The position numbers and the translations under genes were made by a program. A DNA stretch of 64,000 bases from the NCBI GenBank assembly GCA_963970005.1, contig CAXAMN010000003.1, positions 1,478,433-1,542,432 of the forward strand. The letters run 5' to 3'. This DNA comes from Durusdinium trenchii (taxonomy: Eukaryota > Sar > Dinophyceae > Suessiales > Symbiodiniaceae). The notes beneath the pieces were generated by a model. The model was given only the letters and a program-made list of their open reading frames with translations. It searched no databases and had not been told where the DNA came from. This document shows, in pieces, positions 12,401 to 23,200 of the stretch (its first letter is position 1; the number at the start of each line of letters is the position of its first letter).

Positions 12401-14160
12401 TATCAAAAAGTGCACAGAAGAAAAAGCAACTTGAGGACTGATATGATGCAGTTCTCGGCTACTATACTATACGCTAGTGCCACGCCTGAACTTCTTGTCG
12501 CCATTAATTTCCATTAATTTGTTTTATAAAACCAGTTGATGATATAAAAAATTCCGATCCTGCATATCGTATATCGATCCATGCATATAACAGTACCACA
12601 TGATCACGCTGCATCGAGGAGAACCTTGCTGCGTTGGAGGCCGAGGCGCCTCAAATGGAGTTCTTTGTCTGGCCGGCCAATGCAAAAGAGCGGAGGCTGG
12701 GATCTTAACCGTGACCTCACAGCAAATCATCGGCAATCCTTGGATGAGCGAGTGGCTGAGGAGCTGGACATTGCGACCGCCGAACGGTTGCCCTGGCCAC
12801 AAGGATTTCGCGATGCTTTCCATCGGTGTTTTGTCATGGTCTTAGTCACTTCCAGCTAGTATCGGATCGATCAGGTGTGCATTCTTGAGCCTCTGCAGGC
12901 CCGACCGCTATGGGACCTTCTATGTCAGCACCATTGAGGATAAAGTGCACAAGCAAGAGGTTGAAGAGAAGTTGAAGCTGACGGCCGGCCCTTCTTCTTA
13001 TGAGTCTAACACAAGCTATTTATATACTTTGTTGGACACCCTCATGGCACTGGCCGCAGCAGGTCTCCAATTCTGGTGGGGTCTCTCTGGCATGGAAGAA
13101 GAACGGTGGTCCGGCAAAAGCGTGCAAAACTTACAGTTGAACTAGCTGCACTATCGATCTCTAGTTTCGTGATTTGAGATCCATCGACTTTCAATTTCTA
13201 CTTATTAGTCACTGATGCTTGCACGCACATGCATGTTTTGTAAGCCAGTGCCCCAAATCCGCCCAGGTGGTCAATTGCTCTACAAGTGGCTGCGTGGCGC
13301 CCAATTGCAGGGATGTAGAAATGCAGCTTCCTTGGGATCTTCCGATTCCATATTTGAAGAACTATTTTTCCGACTGCGTTGCATATGCAGGGTGCATAGT
13401 CTTGACACTTTTTGCTGTAGCAAATTAAAAAGTAAACAACATGATCGAATCACTTATAAATAAACAACATAACTTGATTGAGTTGTTTCCTTTTTGAGTG
13501 TCATTGGGCAACCTGCTGCAAGAATGTGCTGCAAATCGACCTCTGGCGCTGGACCTCAGACCTCTGGCGCAGGGCCTGCAAAAAAAATGATTTCAGCCCG
13601 TAATTTTGTGTCAGTGTAGTATAGTACCCTAATTTGCTCTTGCATCAGTCATGCCACGTATGCCATCCCCACCACTTCATAGACCGAGATGTCAAGACTG
13701 GTTCAACAGGTCCAAGTGGTGTTTTGGCAGGTGTGAACTCAAGCCATGGCATCAGTGAAGTATGCACTTCACGTTCAACGGGATGGTGATTTTGACAGTT
13801 CACCGATTTCGTTGAGTGCTACTGCTGTGGTTGCTCTCATAGCCATGGGGTGCCCTATACTGATGAGACTTGTTGGAAATTCAGCCTGTGAACATGCACC
13901 CATAATGACCCTTGCAAGCACCAAAAACCTGTTATATAACTATAACACCGATCGCTTAGCCAACGGACGCCTCAGGATCCACTTGGCTGATTGGGTGGCC
14001 CAGAACACCCATCGACGCGAAAGTCAGGAGAGGGTCATAACCTTAGCTACTAGCTAGTACTACGAACTATGATATCATCATATCGTAATATTGCAATAGT
14101 TCCTACAAAGCATTATAATCATCAGTGGGTAGACATCAACACCATTCCGCACAAAATAAG
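9486..14160 (+). other. Probable exons and introns of host gene(s), product unknown
   Basis: Short coding-like islands alternate with AT-richer stretches full of CATGCATG and GATCGATC, as expected of a spliced gene. Islands by amino acid composition and AG|G-type borders: about 9495-9600 (KKVHVGLRSMAPGHEWGEY, then Ser/Asp rich), 9905-10058 (Gln/Glu rich, KCKAVVVAPPLQQQPW), 10250-10365 (ERKVNFNFTSAYLAHFVGD), 10482-10590 (DVLYELSIEKKWNRFETNG), 10648-10740 (AWAKIEAGMHRALASYVTN), 11190-11515 (acidic, EEDMSDDECIEPVETHFDI), 12618-12700 (LAALEAEAPQMEFFVWPAN) and 12745-12820 (ERVAEELDIATAERLPW). They run in the same direction as the methyltransferase-like exons from 14161 and could be its 5' part or a separate gene. 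No function can be assigned. Some islands change frame internally, so decay cannot be excluded. Confidence 0.4.
11889..12441 (+). CDS. Low-complexity Lys/Pro/Glu exon with Arg-Gly tract
   Basis: After a TAG|G acceptor-like border the frame reads AQKALRKTLRDAEAKSDDDE, then an acidic/basic stretch, an Arg-Gly run (about 12010-12050) and tandem PKEPK/PEEPK-type repeats (12164-12350), ending in a basic tail and TGA at 12439-12441. The acidic part and the RG run are in different frames, so one indel lies near 12010-12030. The repeats consist of CCCAAGGAG/CCCAAGGCA/CCCAAGCAG units. The composition suggests a disordered, nucleic-acid-binding tail, but that is inference. It may be an exon of the flanking spliced gene. 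Confidence 0.35.
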
Positions 14161-15640
14161 GTGTACAGCGTCGTGGACCTCTTCTGTGGGAAGCGGGCCA
14201 TCTTCGAAGCTTTCCGTCACGGCCCAAGTCTTGCCAGCATTAGGCATGGTGGTACATAGAATAATGTTATAATTATTATATAAAATGGTTATAAAACATG
14301 GTGATATCTTGATGAGATTGGGTAGACAAACATGACCAGCTAGATCTTGTTTCCAGTGCCCTCTCTTGCTACCAGGTTGCAAGAACAAGCGGGCGCCGAC
14401 TGCTCAGCTGCAGACTGCGCATGACCAGTGAAGTGCAACTGATGCAGCTCCTCCACACTTTTTGGTCTGAGGGCTTTCTATGACCGAGAGCTACATCCGA
14501 ACAGCAATGACATTCTAAGCACGTAGAGAACTTAGTTACATCATGCACGCGTGCGCATAAATTGACGGTATAGTAGAGTTTGATTCCCTGAGGCCTGGCT
14601 TCATCCGGGCTATATCCTACATTCTGCAATTGAAGCAGAACGGGCTTCTGCACTGTGGGCCTCCGTGCAGTTCATGGGTCTGGGTTTCAAGGGGGTCAAC
14701 AAAAAGAAGCAAGTACAATGTTCTAGGTTCAACAACGTCACCATCAGCCATTGAAGGCAACAGGAACCTTGCTTCACGCTATAAGAAATTCTTATTTTGT
14801 TTTAGTTGTGAAACGTGTTATTGTTTCGATATTCGGACAATTATGCAACTTCAGATCACTCATGTCTTGTCGGTTGAGGATCACGGCTCGACTCTGCCTC
14901 TTGGTGATGCTAGCGGTGGCTCGCTTCTGCCATGTTTGCATTGAGCAACCTCGTACTAGTCTCATGACAAAGTTCCCAGCATTTATCAAGCTGTCACTGA
15001 AGCTGCGGAAACTATTTGGCATCGAGTGGTGCCAACAGAATTTGTCCGATCCTCATTGCCTTCTTCACGAATGATGCCAGTAGTACGTATATAAATAACA
15101 AATCTCGAGTTCTGCCAAGTTGGATGGCGACCTATGGAAGCCCGACAATGAAACCATCAGTGGTGTTCGGTACAGCGTCCTTGTCTCAGGGTCGTCCTTT
15201 GCAAGCTCATAGCAGCATCGTTTCCTCGCACGCTCAGGCCTTGGCTGGGGCGCGTGTACAAGAAGTTGAGTGCTCGGAAGCTACGCAAGCTGAAGTCGAG
15301 CAAACAGTACAAAAAATTTCAGATGGTTCGACGGTACCAAGATCGTTCGGGGCAGTCTCGGGTGTTCAGGGCTCAGAGATTTGTAACTCAATCGATCTAG
15401 ATCGATCGACTAGTACCAGCTCACCTGATCAGATGTTCTAGATCAATCTATGCATGTCGTACTACTCTGCACCCATTAGGCCTGCTTTCATCTCAGCGCA
15501 TCGGCTGAGGCAAGGTGGTCGAGACATGACCAAGTCAAGCGCTTACCCCAAGAACTATGGCCGGCGAGTGGAGTCGCTACATGCTGACCACATTGCCATT
15601 GACTCAGCCAATATCATCCGACACATGTAAATTAGAAGTA
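14161..15640 (+). CDS. Multi-exon methyltransferase-like protein (conserved dinoflagellate-type family)
   Basis: Exons recognisable by coding text: 14161-about 14248 (VVDLFCGKRAIFEAFRHG), 14588-about 14709 (GFIRAISYILQLKQNG, GPPCSSWVWVSRGSTKRS), about 14728-14780 (STTSPSAIEGNRNLASR), about 14877-15045 (RLCLLVMLAVARFCHVCIEQ, PRTSLMTKFPAF), about 15119-15175 (WMATYGSPTMKPSVVFGTA), about 15205-15365 (basic, FPRTLRPWLGRVYKKLSARK) and about 15505-15628 (KSSAYPKNYGRRVESLHADH). DLFCG resembles motif I and GPPCSSW motif IV of a Rossmann-fold cytosine-C5-type methyltransferase, with IEQP in the place of motif VI. I know this arrangement from dinoflagellate predicted proteins but not a proven reaction. 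Introns are short; borders look like GC or GT donors and AG|G acceptors. Exact splice sites, both ends and intactness are unsure. Confidence 0.55.
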
Positions 15641-16494
15641 GTACCAAACATGAGACACCTTTGCAGCTTCAGTTGTGTGGCCCTTGGTACTCTATATATT
15701 AATCTATACTATCTCAACCATTCAGACCCTCCACACGATCAGGCTTGCTGCCCCGATGTTCTGGCAACCAAGATTCGAGAGGCCACCCAAAGGACTGTTG
15801 TGCAGGCCAGACAATCCTTGCATGGCTAGGTCCGGCATTTGCAAACTGCATGCACGCTCACGTGTGCTCTTATCATTTGTTGTATTCACGCATGCCGCGC
15901 ATGCACAGGTGGCCAAAGATCAGGAATCTGCATTCCATGACATTGCCAACCTGGCGCCTTTGAGGGACTTTCTAGTGGCTGAAATCCATGAAGGGCGATT
16001 CAAACCTTCATGCTGGTATGGGTTGGGCTAAACAGTCCAGCCGATCAGCTCAGTGCCGGAGTCACACATATGTCTTGCAGTATGCATGCATGCATTCATT
16101 TAATTACTATCAAAACGACTCGATCAGTGCACACGGCATGAACATCATAATTGCTGCACGTGAGGCAGTAACGCCTAATCAAGCAGCGGCTGCATTCCTT
16201 TTCACCAATTAATGAAGCTGGATCAATGTATTTTCCATTGGCAGTGATGGTTCGATGCTGGAATCCTGTATACGTATGGTATCCTAGACTTCCAAGACCA
16301 TTAAAACAATGGTTGACCTGGTTTTTGTAGTGTAAAATCCTTAGTTGATTCGGTAAGTAAGGCCTATTAAAACAATGGTTGTTGGAAGCCTATATATAGA
16401 TCGAAATTGTGTTCCGACTCTGCCTGCACGGACCCTGCCTGTGGATCGCAGCTGGTGGTCCCACTATTGCTACTAATTAGGAGAGTTCGAGTTT
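15641..16494. other. Possible last exons, otherwise non-coding
   Basis: A short open stretch at about 15905-16031 (VAKDQESAFHDIANLAPLRD, ending in TAA) could be the final exon of the methyltransferase-like gene, since it lies after an ACAG acceptor-like site. The remainder is AT-rich and carries a direct repeat, ATTAAAACAATGGTTG, at about 16300 and 16368. Confidence 0.35.
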
Positions 16495-16512
16495 CAAAGC
16501 ATCGAATGGTTC

Positions 16513-16595
16513 GAGTGTCGGGGTTTCGGAGTGTCGGGGTGTCGGAGTGTCGGGGTGTCGGAGTGTCGGGGTGTCGGAGTGTCGGAGTGTCGGTG
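16513..16595. repeat. GTGTCGGG/GTGTCGGA octamer tandem array
   Basis: About ten tandem 8-mers alternating GTGTCGGG and GTGTCGGA with little variation, read directly. Confidence 0.9.
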
Positions 16596-16685
16596 TTTGG
16601 TCATCTGCATGAATTCACCATATTATATACATGCATGATGCACGGTGTGATTGCAAATCACTTTGAAGAACCGTTTCGATCGTGG

Positions 16686-16800
16686 GGGAAGCGTGGTCGG
16701 GGCGTGGTCCGAGCGTGGTCAAAGCGTGGAAACAATAAACTTTTCCGTGGAAACGCTAAACTTTTCCGTGGAAAGACTATTCTTTTCCGTGGTCCCGATA
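16686..16800. repeat. Short tandem repeats GCGTGGTC and CTTTTCCGTGG
   Basis: Four variants of GCGTGGTC at about 16690-16730, followed by three copies of a unit containing CTTTTCCGTGG spaced about 20 bp (16738-16793). Confidence 0.8.
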
Positions 16801-16990
16801 CACCCCAAAATCATAGACAATCTATCATTTTCTCTAAAAATCCAAAAAAAAAACAAACTGACCCGGCCAAATGGAAACCAGATGTGATTTAGATCGATGC
16901 GGTATCATTTTGCTGTGTCATTGGCTCATACTAGGAGCACCAGCAGCAACGTTGTATTATATATGATCGAAATGTAATATTATATGACTG

Positions 16991-17013
16991 TCTCGAAGTA
17001 CTTGAACTCACGA
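16991..17013 (-). repeat. Left copy of 23-nt terminal direct repeat of element 2
   Basis: TCTCGAAGTACTTGAACTC followed by ACGA; matches 24610-24632 except for one base. It lies about 290 bp beyond the polyprotein stop and may be the U5 end of a 3' LTR. Confidence 0.6.
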
Positions 17014-17299
17014 AGTTCCAAGCAACAAAGATAAAGAACTCGAAGGCCGCGATGCGTCCTTTCTCACAATGCCAACGGATGGCGAAGGTCGTCGCCGAAC
17101 GTGACTCAAGGGCCCTTCGGCCGGATTTGAGAATTGAAATTCGATTGCGGTGTGACTCGAATGTCATCTATCCGCTCTCATCATGAAATGCATTGCAAAA
17201 TGGAAAACAAATCTCACATGTGCATTCGCAACATTGACACGCCCAAGGAAGTTTTCAAGGGCTGTCGAAGAAAATTCAAAAAGCGGGCTAGAGTCATCT

Positions 17300-20200
17300 T
17301 CAACGCAGCTCCTCAAGGCTGCTCACATGGTACCAAGCACCATGTTCACTTTCAGCTAGGCGTCTTGGTCGAGATCCAGCAACAAAAGTCACAGGAGTCT
17401 GGCAGATTCGGTCAGCCAGTTCACCATTGTAGATTTGCTCACGAACACGGTCATTGCGTTCCAAGGCAATGATCTGATTTCTCTGACGAACGATGCGACG
17501 ATTCACGTCAGCCAAAAACACCAGGTTGTCATTCCACATTCGGTGCCACTGACATACTTGCTCATCAGAAAATTGCGAGGTGTCCTGAGCTCGAAGCAAT
17601 TCACTGAACTTCCTCCAGCGCTGCGTAGTGAAGCTCTCAGACTGCAACACGCACCTGGTTTGGGAGTCCATACTGCTATCATGGTTTTCAAGTTCCCAGA
17701 GAAGTCGACGGTATGGGCCTTGTCCAGCCTCATTTTGAACTCTCACCTTCATGCGACTCCAGCGATGCCATTCTTCGTCTGGAAGATCCGACTCTGTGTT
17801 TGTAGTCGTGCTTCCTGAATCTATTCCAGGACGACGGGTCAAAGTCAGTGCATTTAGAATCACCTCATCGGCCTGAACAGCTGCGGAAACGACATGGCTA
17901 GGAGGACTGAGCGGTTTCTCAGTCACTGGGGCATTCGCAGAAGCTTGGTCATTCTCAACAACCTGCTCATTTTCATTCATCTCCTCTCTGAACAGGTTCG
18001 TCACCTTGTCATTTGCAAAGCGGTAGGCCTTGTAAAAGATGGTTTCAATGCCAAAACGCAGAAACACGTTTTCAAGGCCGATCCATGCGAAGATCATGAT
18101 GACCATGAAGGACATGAAGATTGGTAATCTCCATCCTTCAGCTTCAACAGATGTCAAAGCTCCTTCAGCAAGAGGCGCTTTGCTTGCCATCAAAATGGCT
18201 GCGGAAAACAAGGCTGCCTTCTTCCATTCGTCTTGATGACTATTTGAGCTGCGATGGGCATAAAAATGCCTTCTGCTGCAGTATTTGTTTCGAGGATCAC
18301 TCTCGTTGCGGGGTTTGCAGCAACTTGGAAGTAAACAAAGACCTTGTTCATGCTTTTGCCACTCTTCTACTGCAAAAACTTGTTGTTCTTCCATTTCTTT
18401 TGAAAAAGCTTCATGGATTTCCCTTTCTTCTTTCTTGGCTTCCGAGGACACTTTCTTGGAGGCTGTAAAGTCGGGGTTGAACTTGAGTTGATGGGTGCCA
18501 CGCTTCATGATGTAGGCCATGGAATCTCTGGAAGCCGGCTTTGTCAAGCCGTCAGAGATCTGTTGGTGTGAGTTCACCCACATCCATTTTCCCAACAAAG
18601 CATTCATGCGATCTCGCACAATGGCCACTTCGATCGCAGTTCTTTTCTCACTCAATTTCATACTGGGAGACAAGGACTTTGCAGCATCAAACAAAGATTT
18701 TGCATCTGTCACAAGCGGGGATGGTCCAAGCTTTTGCAATGCTTCCAGACTTTCGATCGGCAAGGTGGGGTCGATCATGACGGAAACAAAAATCTTGCAC
18801 CATTCAAGCTCGTCCACTGCAATGGCGGCTGCTTGAGCCTCTGAGGACAAGCTTGACCGACAAATACGTGCCAACTTGTGCGATTTCCAATCAAAGACAT
18901 TGAGCGGCATCATGCTGCCGGATTCCAGCTCTTGGTGCGAACAAATGAAAACCAAAAGTCCACCTTGGCTCGATCCGTCGGGTCTCACGGCCCAGGCAGC
19001 ATCGGTATAGGCTCCAATGCACAACTCAGAAAAAGCACATGAACCACGCATGTACAGTTGGTGATCTTTTGAAACTTCTTTTGCAAAACGAAGCAGCTTG
19101 TTTGCTTGGTTCAAATCACCAACACATGGATTGCTTGCTGATGCTTGCAAAATGCTCACGCTTGCACACAACTCTGGAATGCTTTGATGAGCAGGCCATG
19201 CTAGCGCACCAATGAGGGCACGGAACTGTCGGTGTTCACGTTCATCGCATGGTGACTCTGTCATTGTTTTCCTGGATTTGTCCAATGAGATCGGTTTCAC
19301 CTTTTGTACATAGTTCGCCAGACTCACCGAAATGGTGGAGTAGTCTAACGACTGTTGCAGTTCAGCACCACAAAAGATGATCTTTGAGCCATTTCCAAAA
19401 TCCCATGCACCAAAACGAAAACGCTGAGCCAAACGCAGGATGCGGTTGAGGAAACACTCTTCATTGGGACATTCCTTTTTCAAATCATGCTCACTGCAGA
19501 AACCTTCACCAGCACCAATGAAGTCGTCCACATGGAGTCCAAAAATGCCGTCAACAATGCTAGGGACCCCATTCCATTGGAACACTTCGAAAGCTGGATC
19601 AGATTCATATGCAGCTCGAACGCTGAGGTACACACAACGATCCAAAGGGTGTGGGATCATGCCAAGTTCCTCAGTCAAGCACCTATGAGCAGTTGCATTC
19701 CACTGTCTTGGAGCTCTGCAATCACCAAAAGCGGGCTTGGATGCACGCATGATTTGACATGGTTTCAATCCAATCTTTCTCTCCAGGAGGCGTCGAATCT
19801 CAGCTGAGGGCTGTATGAACACTCGGGCTTCTTGTTCGATGTTGTCTGCTTGTTGAAAAGCAGTCTTCACATCAGCACTCCACAGCTTGAGCTGACGAAC
19901 CACTGCAAAAAGATAAATGGAGCTGCGACCAACCATGGACAAAGTAGGAGCTTCCTTATCTACAGTGTCTTCGAGTACATCACGATGTTTGAATCCCTGT
20001 ATGATGATTCGGGCGTTTGCTTTCTGCCCTTCTTTTGTTGGCTTCCAGCGCTGCAAAAATCTTGCTGGTACTGCTTCGCCTGGTTGGGCTTCGGAGGCAT
20101 CGACTGGTCGCCATGCTTGATTCTCAAACCAGACATCCAAAGCCTTGTCGCGAGCTTCGGCGAACTCTTCTTTCTGCTCTTTGGTGAGGTTCTTCTCACT

Positions 20201-23200
20201 GAATGAAGTGGCCAGGAAATTTTCGTCCAGCCAATCAACTTCCTCACCATACAGCATGTCATATTGACTTTTCAGCTGATGATCATCTCGAGAAACAGGC
20301 GGGAGGCCATCAAGTTGACGTGCCTTGTTGTAGGACTCATACAGGTTTTCAAAGTCTTTGTGCCGAGAGTCATGAGGTGGAGGGCTTCTTGATCTTCCTC
20401 GGCCACTTGGATCTTGGTCTTCTTTTGTTTCTACTTCAACTGCTTCAGCTTCTGCTGCTGCTGTCTTGTGTTCTGCTGCTGCCGCAGTGTGCTGAGGTTC
20501 TGTTGTCACTTCTTCTTCGGCTTGAGGTTCTGACATTGGAACTTCTGGACTCTCTGGTGGTACCAGAGGAGGGACAGAAGTTTCAGCCTTTGTCTCTGGT
20601 GGTACCAGAGAAAGGACAGAAGTTTCAGCCTTTGCATTCGAAAAGGTGGGATCCCCTGCAAGATCAAGAAAACGCACAGGACCCTGCACAGGGGTCAGAG
20701 CTTGTCGAACTCGATGAACCAAACTGTTCGAAACAGCTGTGTCAGGTTGCGTTTCCAGGCGATGAACTCTTTCTCGAGCCACCTCGGCACGAATATGCTC
20801 ACTTGCAACACGCACCAAACTGGATCCATGAGCAACCCAGTAAACAGAAGCTCGGATGCGGCCGTCATCGTTCTTGCGGGGCTCTATGGCGCAGACCAAT
20901 GCAGGGCCACGCCAGCGAGTAGGGTCAAGTTTGTTTTCCCCCTGTCTCCAGTAGTAGATCCAATCGCCAAGGCTGGCGGCCACATGTTCAGACCGTGGCC
21001 GGGCAAGAAGTGCACGTTTGAGCAGCTGGTTGTTGTTGGCTTCATAAAATGCTTTGGCTGCTGAGTACCGAAGTGCTTGATCTTTTTGGCGCTGTTCCGT
21101 GTCATCGAGCGGTTTGGACAAGTGCGGTTCATCACAAAGACCGTTCGATTGAGGATTGTGTCCAAAAACGATTTGGTATGGTGAGCTGCCATGCACTGAA
21201 CGAAGGCGGTTTCGTTGATGACAAGCAACTGGAACAGCTTCTTCAAGGAGTACATTCGGTTCATCTTTTTGCATTTTGAGCAGCTGCATTCTTCTCACAG
21301 CATGGAGTCTTTCCACTGATCCCATTCTATAGTGAGCTTCTTTGGGCACGAGGATCAGCTTGATGTTGTTTTGGTCGAAGAAGTCCAGATACTTCTGACT
21401 CATGTGTGCTCCCGACTGGTCTGTTCTGAATCGTTCTGGAGGACCAAAAGTTTGAAGCCATTGTTCACGAAGTATCTTCAATTCAGCTTCTTCAGTTTCT
21501 CTCTCCAACACTGCATTGATTTCGTACTTGGAATAGATGTCGAGGATGGCCAAAACCTTTCGCTTTTCTCCATTCCAGCGGATGTGAAAAACATCGGCTT
21601 CCAAACATTCATTGAAGTGACTGGCCTGAGGCAGTGAAGCTGGTTTCTCCAATTTCCGTTGTGCCTGTTGCTCACATACTTCACACTTGTAGTCTTTGGC
21701 ACATCGGATCAGAGACTCATCCATACCTGCATCTTTAAGCGTTTTGATCATCCGATCTACACCTGGATGTCCAAGTTGCTTGTGCAGTTTGCTGATGACC
21801 TGTAGGTTTTGCTTGCTGTGGGTCTTCATCAGCTTCTTCTCTTCCTCAGTGATGTTGGATGCATTCTTCACTTTGTTTTTCTCATCCTGCTCTTCAACCA
21901 TATAGATCTTGGCTATCTCTCTTTGTCGCCATCGTTCTTCCATCTCCTGATAGATGGCATTTGCTGCTCTTTTCACGAAGCCTCTTTCGTAGTTTTGCAT
22001 TTTCTTCAAGCTTTCTGCTTTTCCATCCATAGCAACATGCTCTCCAGGAAGACACTCACATGGAAGATCAAGTGCTTCAAAGACCATTTGGCTGTTTGTG
22101 CGAATCCTCGTAGGTTTCTTGACCTTTCCGACATAGTTTCCCATGCGATCATAGTAGCACAAGCCGGTCCTGCATCGGTTGCAAATTGCATCATAACCAT
22201 CCATGGACTCCAAGGTTTTCGTCTTCCATGACATAGCCAAATGAGGATGCTCCATGGCCATGCCGGCATTGATCTCCCAGTTGCAGATGTCGGTGACATC
22301 CAAAACCAGTTTCAAATGTTGCTTTTCTTCTTGCTTTTGCAATTCCAGGATGTAGGCTAGCTTTTCGGCCTTGATCATGTTGAGCCTTTGCATTGGTGAC
22401 CATTTCGTACACGGTGGTGCACACCAGATGAAGTGAGGCTTTTGTTCTCTCACCAACTTGAGGAATGCTTTTCGGTCATTTTCTTTTTCAAAGTCCCAAT
22501 GAGGTAGGCTGAAAGTGGCGACCTCACAGTCTGGAAAGCGTTTCAACAGTTCTGTAGCCAGGTTGCCTTCATCCACATAGACCTCAAAGAAGATCAATTT
22601 TCTTTCTTCTTGAAGGCGCTGCAAAACTTGTTGAGAAATCTCTTCAACTTCATTGGCTTCGGACTCCATGAGGATCTGCTCTGCAATGTCAGATGGTTCT
22701 GTCTCACAGGGCGGTTCAATTTCCAGTGGACTTGTCGAGATCAAGACCTCTTCTTCCGTGATGTAGTTCATCTCTTGTTCGTCTTCATGATATTCCAACA
22801 AGTTCAAGACATAGTGGCCTTTTTGTCCCCGACTTGGTTGAAACCATTCGGATTGAGCCACCTTCATGTTGCCACTGGCGTAGTCTTGTTTCACCCCACA
22901 TTGTTCCAGCATAGGTCTCGCCAACAGGAAGGGAGTGTGCCCAGGTACCACTGAAACCGTGATGGGCAGCTTTTGACCTTTCACCAAGGCGTTGAAGGAG
23001 ATTTCGTAGTTGGATTCAAGCATCTCTCCGCCGCCGAACTTGAAGGATCGCTTTTGTGCCTGAGTGCGGAGAGGTCCAAGTAGGCCTTCATCATAGTGCT
23101 CGACCAATTCTTTCCACACTTCTTCTCCGACCAATGTTCTTGTTGCACCTGAATCCACAATTGCGTGACCTGGAGCAAGGGTGGCAAAGAAGATGTCCTC

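Noticed and set aside
16513-16800. CRISPR-like array
   Set aside because: The repeats are contiguous 8-20-mers without unique spacers; simple tandem repeats.
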